A stretch of 32,042 nt of DNA from positions 1 through 32,042 of the forward strand of contig JAJYEJ010000005.1 of assembly GCA_021785805.1 (NCBI GenBank), written 5' to 3'. This document shows positions 5,710 to 13,399 of the stretch, piece by piece. A program made the translations under genes and the position numbers. How positions within the stretch are numbered: position 1 is the first letter of the stretch; each line of letters opens with the position of its first letter. The stretch comes from Microcaldota archaeon. GTDB taxonomy: Archaea > Micrarchaeota > Micrarchaeia > Micrarchaeales > Micrarchaeaceae. Under the pieces are notes generated by a model, which searched no databases, was not told where the DNA came from, and saw nothing but the letters and a program-made list of their open reading frames with translations.

Positions 5710-6404
5710 TTGAAGAACGGAAATGGTTCTGAGAGGTTTATCACTCTCACATAGATGAATGAATGTTCGCCGATAGAATCAGCGGTGTCAAGCCGGTCAT
5801 CGGTGTAACTGTACCTGAAAAAGCTAAAAGCCTTCCCGGTGCCTGCCTTGGCATAGCAGAACACCTTCGTGTCCTCGTCTTCCAGGAGAGAGAATGAGCC
5901 TATGTGGCGCTCGCCCTTATATGTGAACGCATACACCTTAGGCATCGTCGACTCTTCCTCGGCTGACCTCACGATCACGCTCCTGACTATGGAGCCGTAA
6001 TCGCTAGCCGATACGCACTCGACCTTGCCCTTCTTGTAATCCTTCTCCTCGAAGAACGCATTCCCCGTAAGCTCCACTATCGGGATCTTGTAGTATGACT
6101 GGTCCAGGGCGTATCCCCTTATGCTGTCGGTTATCTCCGCGGTCTCAGCGCCATCGGCTAAGTTCTTTGGAGAGTACACAAGGAAATTGCCGTCCTTCTT
6201 GCTTTCGGCGAAGAACGCGGTCCTTGTGCTGCCTATGTGTATGCCGAGGGATATAACGAGGTACAAAGCGCCTTTCTTTATCATGAATATCGGCCTGGTA
6301 CCCGCGCTGAAGGTGCATGCATTCCTTGCCAGGTCTAGCAGGGTGTCGAGCCTTATTAGCTTGACGTGCAATCCCTTACCACTCTTCTCGGTTGTCTTTG
6401 CCAT
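5700..6404 (-). CDS. Unknown soluble protein, last gene of surface operon
   Basis: The family of this 234-residue protein is not recognised. It has no signal peptide or clear membrane segment; the sequence alternates short hydrophobic strands and charged loops (ALYLVISLGIHIG, FLVYSPKNL, FIYVRVINL), suggesting an all-beta or mixed fold. The C-terminal half repeats a pattern of Phe, Tyr and Ser strands. It is the last of four minus-strand genes running from the response regulator, 19 bases after the surface protein gene. Its TAG stop lies inside the acceptor stem of tRNA-Asn, so one transcript may carry both. ATG at 6404 is the only reasonable start. Confidence 0.65.
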   Translation of the reverse strand: MAKTTEKSGKGLHVKLIRLDTLLDLARNACTFSAGTRPIFMIKKGALYLVISLGIHIGSTRTAFFAESKKDGNFLVYSPKNLADGAETAEITDSIRGYALDQSYYKIPIVELTGNAFFEEKDYKKGKVECVSASDYGSIVRSVIVRSAEEESTMPKVYAFTYKGERHIGSFSLLEDEDTKVFCYAKAGTGKAFSFFRYSYTDDRLDTADSIGEHSFIYVRVINLSEPFPFFKPD

Positions 6405-6423
6405 CAGGATCAGCTTGATTCGG

Positions 6424-7323
6424 TTAGTGCTTGAATAATAGGCTTATCAGGTACATTATGGAGTACACAGGAGTATAGACTATCTGGAACGCAAGGCTCC
6501 CCTGCCCTATCGCTACATAGTCGTTAGGCACTGATGCCTGGACGGATAGGGTGGCGTTCGTCCTCTTGTCTATCAGGGGGCTTGAGGACGAGCTTACATT
6601 CATCCTGAGCTGATAGACGCCGGGCTCGTTCTCATATACCGGGTATATGAAGGTGTCTGCCGTGTGATGCAGGGCTATGACGCTCTTCGTAGCGTTCCAT
6701 GCGGGAAGCCCTTCCGCCTTTATTATGAAAGGATTGTCTGATACCCCTGTATTGTTGATCGTCACATAGACATTTATCGGCTCTCCTGGACCTGTGTTCA
6801 GTTGTTCGGGGCTGACGTTGAGGTTGAACACGTTCGGCGTCACGTTTATGAACGCCTGGAACCTTATGGCGCCTATCTTGGAATAGTTGCCGACATTCAC
6901 AGCGGTGAGGTTGAATGCATATGTACCGTTCGCCGCGTTCGGCGCCGCGGTCACCTCCACCGACAACTGGGTGTTGTAGAGCGATGAGTTCGCGACTATC
7001 CAGCCTTTCGGTACGTTTGCCGCCAGCAATTCGTTCCAGCCGTAATTCAACGTAGTGCCCGTCCGGTTGGTCGTCGTGGATGATATTGTCACGTAGAACG
7101 TCTGGCCCGGGCCGACCTTGCCCAGGTAGACCGAGCTGTTCCCGTTCAACGTGTAATTGTAAGGGGCGATTATATTCACGTAACTGGCTCCGCTGAATGC
7201 GGATATGGCAAACGCCGTAAGTACAAAAGTCAATAATGAATTCCTGGCAAGCACCAACCGAACACCGTTATATGAAGACAAATATACCATATCAAGTTTA
7301 ATAATGTTGTCATGTATGCGCAT
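6424..7323 (-). CDS. Exported surface protein with CARDB/NEW3-like beta-sandwich
   Basis: This 299-residue protein has an N-terminal hydrophobic export segment (about residues 29-47, SLLTFVLTAFAISAFSGAS) and a second hydrophobic stretch at the extreme C terminus (VYTPVYSIMYLISLL). Between them is a Thr, Asn and Val-rich ectodomain with many N-x-S/T sequons. At about 165-225 it has the pattern of a CARDB or NEW3-type beta-sandwich (GEPINVYVTINNTGVSDNPF...). These folds are common in archaeal S-layer and pilus-associated proteins. ATG at 7323 lies 2 bases after the stop of the pilin-like gene, so the two are coupled. Met12 is an alternative start. Role inferred: a surface or adhesion partner of the pilin. 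Confidence 0.65.
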   Translation of the reverse strand: MRIHDNIIKLDMVYLSSYNGVRLVLARNSLLTFVLTAFAISAFSGASYVNIIAPYNYTLNGNSSVYLGKVGPGQTFYVTISSTTTNRTGTTLNYGWNELLAANVPKGWIVANSSLYNTQLSVEVTAAPNAANGTYAFNLTAVNVGNYSKIGAIRFQAFINVTPNVFNLNVSPEQLNTGPGEPINVYVTINNTGVSDNPFIIKAEGLPAWNATKSVIALHHTADTFIYPVYENEPGVYQLRMNVSSSSSPLIDKRTNATLSVQASVPNDYVAIGQGSLAFQIVYTPVYSIMYLISLLFKH

Positions 7324-7325
7324 CG

Positions 7326-7904
7326 CTATGTGTACCTAGCGGTCACCCTGAACGCCCTTGGCACCGAATGGACCTGGGAGGGAAGCCCCACCGAGGTATA
7401 GTTCAGCCAGACGTAACCGGTGAATGTGCTGCCCAGGTTGCCTGTCGCCGCATTGCCGGCTGAGTCGTAACATATTACGGACAGCTTGGCGGTACCATCG
7501 CTGTACATGTACTTCCCGTACTGGAGGGTTGCGTCAGGGTACGTTACCCTAGCGGTCAGGTAGTCCTGGACCTTCGTGTTGCCCGTACCTGGGAAGTTCC
7601 CGGTATTGTTGACTGTGCTGGAGCACGCCGCTCCAGTTATATTTATCGCGCTTCCGGTGGTCTGCGATATGAATAGTATCATGGTACCGTTAGGATATAT
7701 CGCATAGCTGTCGCACGAGAACCCTGGAAGCGCGTCGCATGATTGAGGTGCGTTCGCCAGGTTGAATATGCCGAGCTCCAGTATCACGTATATGGCTATG
7801 GTTATGATCAGTATCGCTATGCCATATGATAGGAGGAAGTCTATCGCAGCCTGCCCTCTGCCGCTATGTGCCGTCCTGCGTGGGCTGCGCTTAGCGCTAG
7901 GCAT
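7326..7904 (-). CDS. Type IV pilin-like protein with class III signal segment
   Basis: This 192-residue protein begins with a basic leader (PSAKRSPRRTAHSGRG) followed by QAAIDFLLSYGIAILIITIA, the arrangement of archaeal class III signal peptides cut by a PibD-type peptidase just before the hydrophobic helix. The rest is a single beta-rich extracellular domain with paired cysteines (SCDALPGFSC, AACSS, VICYD) and a C-terminal GYVWLNY strand. The GYLWVEY strand and cysteine pattern recur in the proteins at 9267, 12004 and 30601, so this is a divergent, shorter paralogue without an added C-terminal domain. Its ATG (7904) overlaps the end of the response-regulator gene by 8 bases, a sign of coupled translation. 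Confidence 0.75.
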   Translation of the reverse strand: MPSAKRSPRRTAHSGRGQAAIDFLLSYGIAILIITIAIYVILELGIFNLANAPQSCDALPGFSCDSYAIYPNGTMILFISQTTGSAINITGAACSSTVNNTGNFPGTGNTKVQDYLTARVTYPDATLQYGKYMYSDGTAKLSVICYDSAGNAATGNLGSTFTGYVWLNYTSVGLPSQVHSVPRAFRVTARYT

Positions 7905-9108
7905 CCTGCTGTTCGTCCTCCCTCACCTTTCCAACCCGTATCCTTACACCGGAGGTATCCCTGGTTATCTTTATGTCCAGGCTGTCGTTGCCGAACATCC
8001 TTTGCAGCTCTTCGTACGTGTATGATCCTATCCCATCCTTCTGCGCGCCCTTGTTCTTAAGTATCTCGTTCCTCCGCTCGAGCAGCTTCTCCTTCTCGTA
8101 TTCTGTGTATATGAGCGAGAGCTTTGGCACCTCCTTGGACTCGAAGAGTGCATCAATATCCAGGTTTATCTGCCGGTATCCCGCGTCCTGCAGTATGAAA
8201 GGAAGCACGGCTCCGAACTCTGCCTTGACCTCTTTCACGACGGTCTCTACGCTCTCCTTGAATCCGGCTATGAGGAACTCATCGCTGTTCAGGAAACCTA
8301 TGGTTACGTTCTTGGTGATGTTCTTGACGGAGTCCTGCAAGAGCTGGGACACCAGTCTGAGGAGCACTATGGCAGAGCGCTCTCCGAGGGTCTTCGCATA
8401 TGTGGCGAGGTTCCCTATCTTGAGCGTGCCTATCACATACTGCTCGCCGGCGTTTATCGACCTCTCCACCTCCTTGGATATCCTTTCCTCGTCAGGAAGA
8501 TCGACAAGCGGGTCGAACCTCTTGCCCTTCTTCTGCAGGAATAGGGTGACGAGGCTCCTCATCTCGTTCGGATCGAACGGCTTCTTTATGTAATAATCCG
8601 CGCCGTACTTTATACCCTTGAACCTGTTGCTCGTCGGGTCCATGGCGCTTACTAGTATGACGACGGTGTTGTTGATGTCCGGATCGCTCTTCACAGTCTG
8701 GCATATGTCAAGGCCATCCTTGTGCGGCAGCATAAGGTCCAGTATCACGAGATCCGGCTTCATCTCCCTGATCGCCTGTATCGCCTCCCCTCCATCGTAT
8801 ATCTGCTTGGCGTCAAAACCCTTTCCGATGGAGAGCAACATCAGCTTGTTTATGTTCTTATCGTCTTCCACTATGAGCACCTTTCTGGTCTCGTGTCCCT
8901 CCTGAAGCACGTAATATGTGAGGATGCCGCCGTTGCTCCTGGAAGCTATGCTCTTGTCCTTCTCGAGTTCAGATAGGGCGCCCTTAAGCGCAGACGCGCT
9001 TACACCCCTACTGAAAGCCATGTCGTTAAGTTCGTTGTATGCTATCTGCTGCCTGTCATTGATTATCGATAGTAATTCCTCCTTAAAATTAGCGTTGTTG
9101 TCGTCCAT
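7897..9108 (-). CDS. Response regulator: HTH, receiver and degenerate GGDEF-like domain
   Basis: From ATG at 9108 the protein has 403 residues. Residues 5-70 look like a winged-helix domain. Residues 76-190 are a receiver domain with acidic pocket D82/D83, phospho-acceptor D124 (LVILDLMLPHKDG), S154 and K175 (YYIKKPFD). Residues about 200-310 resemble a GGDEF domain whose signature reads NSDEF in GFLNSDEFLIAGF, so diguanylate cyclase activity is unlikely. A basic coiled segment and a 40-residue tail follow. The frame opens further upstream (9249), but those residues overlap the divergent promoter, and ATG 9108 has GGTGA six bases before it. It heads the pilin operon and probably works with the histidine kinase at 13400. 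Confidence 0.8.
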   Translation of the reverse strand: MDDNNANFKEELLSIINDRQQIAYNELNDMAFSRGVSASALKGALSELEKDKSIASRSNGGILTYYVLQEGHETRKVLIVEDDKNINKLMLLSIGKGFDAKQIYDGGEAIQAIREMKPDLVILDLMLPHKDGLDICQTVKSDPDINNTVVILVSAMDPTSNRFKGIKYGADYYIKKPFDPNEMRSLVTLFLQKKGKRFDPLVDLPDEERISKEVERSINAGEQYVIGTLKIGNLATYAKTLGERSAIVLLRLVSQLLQDSVKNITKNVTIGFLNSDEFLIAGFKESVETVVKEVKAEFGAVLPFILQDAGYRQINLDIDALFESKEVPKLSLIYTEYEKEKLLERRNEILKNKGAQKDGIGSYTYEELQRMFGNDSLDIKITRDTSGVRIRVGKVREDEQQDA

Positions 9109-9266
9109 GCCGGTCACCGGATTAATATAAACGAAAAGGCTAATATGCCTTGCTGTGCCCGTTTTGTATCGCAAGTATGCAGTACTTACTTTAACGTTAG
9201 CTCGGAGATGCCGATTTATAGGACTAAGAGTTTTAACCTTTGCTTGCATAGCTAAATAGTGGTCGC
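9109..9266. promoter_or_regulatory. Divergent promoter region between response regulator and pilin-like gene
   Basis: This 158-bp gap separates two outward-facing genes. On the minus strand a TATA-like TTTATATT (about 9123-9130) lies roughly 20 bases before the ATG at 9108. On the plus strand the region before 9267 is A/T-rich, and GGT precedes the ATG closely. It is a natural place for the response regulator to bind, but I see no clear operator repeat. Confidence 0.4.
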
Positions 9267-10523
9267 ATGTCGTTTAAGTCCCAGTCCGCAATGGAATACC
9301 TCATGACATATGGGTGGGCGATTCTCATCGTAGCTGTAGTATTGGGCGCGCTCTACTCGCTGGGCATATTCAACGGGGCGAACTTCCTGGGAGGGGCATG
9401 CGTGGCGAGTACGGGGTACCTCTGCTCCAATCCTCTGCTTTCCACAAGTGGAACCCTTTCCTTCACATACGGGTACCAGGGGTCGAACGTCACGATAGTG
9501 GGATTCGCATGCACGAACACTAACACTGCACCGGCATCCTTCACGTCGTCAGGGTCACCAGACCTACAGCCAGGGCAGGAGGAGAGTGTTAGTGTATCGT
9601 GCACCCTTACTTCTAATTCGATCGGCTCGGACTTTAGCGGTTACTTGTGGGTCGAGTATGATCAGGCTGGACAGAGCGACCTTATCGCAAAGATAGCCAG
9701 CATAAGCACCACAGTTGCTACCGGAATCAGCGGAGGGGCAACATGTAGCGGCTCAGGAACTAATACCTTAACAGTGACAAATAGCCTCACAATATCATCT
9801 GTGCCGTATACGGCAAGTGTAAGTTATGCCATGTATGGAGGCGGCGGGGGACAAGGATGGGATAATACGACCTCAGGCTTTAATGGAAATTATATCACAG
9901 GTAGTTTTGCAGTCACGGCAGGTGATGCATTGGCTCTATACGCGGGCGGGGGAGGTGGAGGGGGTTGGTGCTCGGGAGGTGGGGGCGGAAGCGGCTGGTA
10001 TGGAGGAGGTGGAGGGGGCGCCGAAAGTAACGCAGGCGGAGGTGGGGGCGGAAGCTCGGCTATACTCGACAACGGCGCACTTGTACAGTACGCTAGCGGA
10101 GGACAAGGCGGATCTGGATATCAGAGCCCCCCGACAAATATTGAGGACGGAGGTGGGGGCGGATCCGATGTGGGTGGCAGCGGAGGGACCGGCACATTCG
10201 CCAACGGAGCCGCAGGATCAGGTTATAAAGGAGGGGCAGGCGGAGGCTGTGGAGGGGACGACGGAGGGAATGGAGGGAATGGAGGCATGGGCGGAAGCCA
10301 AGGCTCCAACGCCATCCCTGGAGGAGGGGGAGGAGGTTATGGTGCAGGTGGAGGAAGCAATGGTGGCGCAGGAGGATCGAATGGTGGGAATGGTGGAGGA
10401 AGCTATGGTGGCGCCGGAGGTGACTCCGGTAGTGGCGGCAGCGCCCCCGGAGAAATTGGCGGTGGCGGCGGAAGTGGAGGCAAGATAACCCTCACATGGT
10501 CCGGATCCTCTTGCCCGATATGA
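9267..10523 (+). CDS. Pilin-like exported protein with glycine-rich C-terminal domain
   Basis: This 418-residue protein has three parts. Residues 5-36 are a class III signal and helix (QSAMEYLMTYGWAILIV...). Residues 37-150 are a beta domain with conserved cysteines (GGACVASTGYLCSNP, GFACTN, SVSC) and the GYLWVEYDQAGQ strand. Residues about 175-410 are dominated by glycine, with runs of five to eight Gly between Tyr, Trp, Ser, Asn and Ala, and end in KITLTWSG. The Gly-rich part starts with a beta-like segment (YTASVSYAMYGGGGGQGWD) that resembles the glycine-rich domain of ALK/LTK-type and bacterial exported proteins. The N-terminal module is shared with the genes at 12004 and 30601. Probably a pilus tip or surface-coat subunit; ligand unknown. 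Confidence 0.75.
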   Translation: MSFKSQSAMEYLMTYGWAILIVAVVLGALYSLGIFNGANFLGGACVASTGYLCSNPLLSTSGTLSFTYGYQGSNVTIVGFACTNTNTAPASFTSSGSPDLQPGQEESVSVSCTLTSNSIGSDFSGYLWVEYDQAGQSDLIAKIASISTTVATGISGGATCSGSGTNTLTVTNSLTISSVPYTASVSYAMYGGGGGQGWDNTTSGFNGNYITGSFAVTAGDALALYAGGGGGGGWCSGGGGGSGWYGGGGGGAESNAGGGGGGSSAILDNGALVQYASGGQGGSGYQSPPTNIEDGGGGGSDVGGSGGTGTFANGAAGSGYKGGAGGGCGGDDGGNGGNGGMGGSQGSNAIPGGGGGGYGAGGGSNGGAGGSNGGNGGGSYGGAGGDSGSGGSAPGEIGGGGGSGGKITLTWSGSSCPI

Positions 10524-10612
10524 CTTATTATGTTGTAACGCCGTAACGGAACAACAGGATATCAGGCCCATGCTTTGGCACAGGCAAGGCTATTAAACAC
10601 AGTGAGCGGGAA

Positions 10613-10883
10613 ATCCCACACCCTCTTCAGAGGGTCCCATTTATGGGTGGGATGAGAGCGAACCGCAGACAGAAAGGCATATAAATATGGATATTGATGA
10701 TATGTTCAAACAGGAACGAGGTCGGATAGACCTTGCGAGTAAAGAGGTTCCCAGAGGTTGCGTGCCTGTTCGCCATAACTTCTGCCAAAAGGTCTCGAAA
10801 GAGATGGTCTCGCTGACCGATAAAACACATCCTCTGCAAAACGCGGAGGAAGCCCACGCCGTTCACGGGTGGGAGGATGTCAC
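10613..10883 (+). ncRNA. Omega-RNA-like structured locus without tnpB (IS605 relic)
   Basis: This stretch sits in the 407-base gap between protein genes and folds densely. ATCCCAC (10613-10619) pairs with GTGGGAT (10647-10653) around two hairpins. GGAAC (10713-10717) pairs with GTTCC (10747-10751) around AGGTC/GACCT. TCTC-GAAA-GAGA (10793-10804) is a GNRA hairpin. ACATCCTC (10827-10834) pairs with GAGGATGT (10873-10880) around CCCAC...GTGGG (10853-10873). The last 40 bases (GGAGGAAGCCCACGCC ... GGATGTCAC) match the right-end hairpin style of archaeal IS605 elements, which is the core of the TnpB guide RNA. No transposase or tnpB remains. A 67-codon frame here is probably not a gene. It may be a miniature IS605 derivative that still makes RNA. 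Confidence 0.5.
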
Positions 10884-10933
10884 ACTTTAATTCCGCACTA
10901 GAGGCATATAGAAGGCTCACAGAGTGAATTGTG

Positions 10934-11971
10934 ATGGATAGAAGACCAAGACCTACCCACAGGAGGCATACCGCAAAGTATGTCACTTATCTTATCGTCG
11001 CGCTGATAATCGTAGGGATACTATATACAGCAGCGCAGTATGTATTCAACTCCTTGTCGGTCATAGGCATAAGCGGAGCTACGCCGCTCACCCTCACGAG
11101 CGCGACAAAGGTAATATCGCTAAATGGCAATGAATATGCCATGCACCTTACCTCTGTGGACGCCGCATTGGACCAAGCGGTAGTGACGCTCACACCGCTC
11201 CCGGTGTTCTACAACAGCGCTTATGATATCACGTTATACAAAGGCAATTCAACAAGGGTCAACATCGGCACTAAATATACGAATGTCGAGATAATGCTCA
11301 ATACGGTGCTGTCCAACACCACTGTGAACGTCACGGTGACGCCGGTGCCGCAGAGCTATTCTATACAGCCTGATTCCTCGAGGATCGATGTCGTCAACGC
11401 TTCGCTGACAAGCATACATCGCACAACATCCACCACGACTACGACCACTACCACAACAACCACTACGACGACCACGACAACTACGTCAACAACCACTACG
11501 ACGACCACGACTACGGCGCCTAGCGGCAGCACACAGGCCATGACCCTACTCGTACAGAGCGTTTATTACCCGCTGATGGTGAATTATAGCAAGATGTACA
11601 ACAACACGATCAACTGCACCTCGACGCTTTACAACAGCACATATGCGAGCCACTGGGGTCATATCGCGAAAGGATCAAACACCTATTACAATATATCGGC
11701 GCTGGTTCCAGATACCATGACACTGGACCTGGCACAGGGAGGCAGTTCGCCTGTCTACTTCGCGTTGTACAAGACACACGACAGGAGCGGGCTCTTCGAT
11801 GGGGTGGCGCTAAATATAACGATAAACACAACGTCGGGACTGCTTTCTGGAGCGACACTGGCTGGAGGGGTCTTCGGTGGCCTTAACATCACGCAGATGA
11901 GAACTGGCTACAACTCTGCCAGGAGCTACAACAACGCATGCGGGATAGAAGTGGCCGCTTCGACTTCGTGA
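10934..11971 (+). CDS. Membrane-anchored surface protein with poly-threonine linker
   Basis: A basic N terminus (DRRPRPTHRRHT) precedes one membrane helix at about 16-38 (YVTYLIVALIIVGILYTAAQYV), giving an outside C terminus. The first ectodomain (about 40-160) is beta-rich. A linker of about 38 residues that is almost pure threonine (roughly 11419-11515) follows; all four Thr codons are mixed, so protein-level selection is likely rather than DNA slippage. The second ectodomain (about 200-345) has many Asn sequons and two cysteines. Thr runs are typical sites of O-glycosylation in archaeal surface proteins. ATG 10934 is preferred to the GTG just before it. It lies between two pilin-like genes on the same strand. 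The family is not recognised. Confidence 0.7.
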   Translation: MDRRPRPTHRRHTAKYVTYLIVALIIVGILYTAAQYVFNSLSVIGISGATPLTLTSATKVISLNGNEYAMHLTSVDAALDQAVVTLTPLPVFYNSAYDITLYKGNSTRVNIGTKYTNVEIMLNTVLSNTTVNVTVTPVPQSYSIQPDSSRIDVVNASLTSIHRTTSTTTTTTTTTTTTTTTTTTSTTTTTTTTTAPSGSTQAMTLLVQSVYYPLMVNYSKMYNNTINCTSTLYNSTYASHWGHIAKGSNTYYNISALVPDTMTLDLAQGGSSPVYFALYKTHDRSGLFDGVALNITINTTSGLLSGATLAGGVFGGLNITQMRTGYNSARSYNNACGIEVAASTS

Positions 11972-12003
11972 TAGGGCCTTAGGCACTGAATGGAAGTGTT
12001 AGT

Positions 12004-13374
12004 ATGACATATGAAGTACTGCAGGGCCAAAGCGCCATGGAGTATCTCATGACATACGGATGGGCCATTCTCATAGTGGCAGTGGTCCTGGGGGCGCTCT
12101 ATTCTCTGGGCATATTCAACGGCTCAAATTTTCTTGGAGGGACGTGCGTAGCGGCTCCTGGTTACCTCTGCAGCAATCCGCTCCTGGCCACTGACGGTAC
12201 GCTTTCCCTAACATACGGGTATCAGGGACCGAATGTCACCGTAGTGGGATTCGCCTGCACCAACACTACCACTGCGCCCTCGTCATTCGCATCGTCAGGG
12301 TCCTCTAACCTTGAACCTGGACAAGAGGAGAGCGTAAGCGTATCGTGCCCTCTCCCTTCAGGAGCCACGATTGGGACCCCTTACTCCGGATACCTCTGGG
12401 TGGAGTATGACCAGGCGGGACAGAGCAATCTGATAGCGAGGTTCGCGACTGCAAGGCTTACGGCTTCGGTTGCAGCTGGAGTCGATATGTACATGTACGT
12501 GGCTGCCGCCAATTATATCTACGTAGTTTCGACTGCCAACTACCTGATAACGGATACGATTCCGGTTGGAGCGCCGCTTAGCAACATGTATCTTGATAAG
12601 AGCGATGGTATGGCATATGGTTATTATGAAGATAACATATATACGATAGATACGTCAAAGAATGAGGTAACCAATGTTTTAACTATGCCTTCTCAGGTCC
12701 AGCAGATGGCTGTGGACCCGTCAGGCGGCGAGATTTTTACTGTTTCAAATGCCGGGAACGAGCTGTATGCGATCTCCGTCTCGAATTACGCGATTATCGG
12801 CAGCAAGAGCATAGTGCGGCCATTTTCCGTAGCTGTGGACCCGAATGGTGATTATGTCTACGTATCCGCAGGAGGATCGTGCGAGTCGATGGGCGGCAGC
12901 GTATATGTCTTGTCCTCTTCCTCGTTTGCGACATTGAACACGATTACGATGTCATTTCTAAACTGTCCTGTCGAAACGATCGTTGAACCGAATTCCGAGA
13001 ACCTCTATATTACAGAGAATGGCTGCCCATCCGGCCATATCATATCGCTTTCCAATGACGTAGTGCTTTCACCCTCGCCGCAACTATGCGGAGGTGAAGG
13101 GCTTGGGACTTCCATATCGCCAGATAGCGAATATCTATATGCTGGAATCGCTAGTTCTTTCAACAAGGTCTTTGTTAGCAATTACATTGCGCAGTCGGTA
13201 GCTGAGGCATCCGATAATCTTTTACAGTCCGCAATCTCGCCGAATGGCAATACCATAGCGTTTAGTGACTGGGCCCATAACGTCGTTGATTTCTATAATA
13301 CATCCACAACAGACCAGGTTGCACAGGTTACCATGCCTACGACACCGATGGGGATAGTCTACGTCACTAAATAG
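12004..13374 (+). CDS. Pilin-like exported protein with YncE-type beta-propeller
   Basis: This 456-residue protein begins with the shared class III signal and helix (QSAMEYLMTYGWAILIV) and the cysteine-bearing beta module ending in GYLWVEYDQAGQ (to about residue 145). Residues about 160-456 form a beta-propeller of the YVTN/YncE kind, with repeating blades such as YIYVVSTANYLITDTIPVG, MAVDPSGGEIFTVSN, VAVDPNGDYVYVSAGG, SISPDSEYLYAG and AISPNGNTIAFSD. Propellers of this type are common in archaeal cell-surface proteins and bind other proteins or glycans. The DNA of the N-terminal module is nearly identical to that of the gene at 30601. The gene converges on the histidine kinase, with 25 bases between stops. 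Confidence 0.8.
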   Translation: MTYEVLQGQSAMEYLMTYGWAILIVAVVLGALYSLGIFNGSNFLGGTCVAAPGYLCSNPLLATDGTLSLTYGYQGPNVTVVGFACTNTTTAPSSFASSGSSNLEPGQEESVSVSCPLPSGATIGTPYSGYLWVEYDQAGQSNLIARFATARLTASVAAGVDMYMYVAAANYIYVVSTANYLITDTIPVGAPLSNMYLDKSDGMAYGYYEDNIYTIDTSKNEVTNVLTMPSQVQQMAVDPSGGEIFTVSNAGNELYAISVSNYAIIGSKSIVRPFSVAVDPNGDYVYVSAGGSCESMGGSVYVLSSSSFATLNTITMSFLNCPVETIVEPNSENLYITENGCPSGHIISLSNDVVLSPSPQLCGGEGLGTSISPDSEYLYAGIASSFNKVFVSNYIAQSVAEASDNLLQSAISPNGNTIAFSDWAHNVVDFYNTSTTDQVAQVTMPTTPMGIVYVTK

Positions 13375-13399
13375 GTGTGATTCGGCAGACCCGCCCCGA

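Noticed and set aside
9826-10488. 220-codon frame inside the glycine-rich gene
   Set aside because: It is the +1 shadow of GGN codons in the glycine-rich domain.
10687-10890. 67-codon plus-strand frame
   Set aside because: It runs through the stems of the omega-RNA-like locus and has no family match. Its end could echo an old tnpB tail, but it is not a credible gene.
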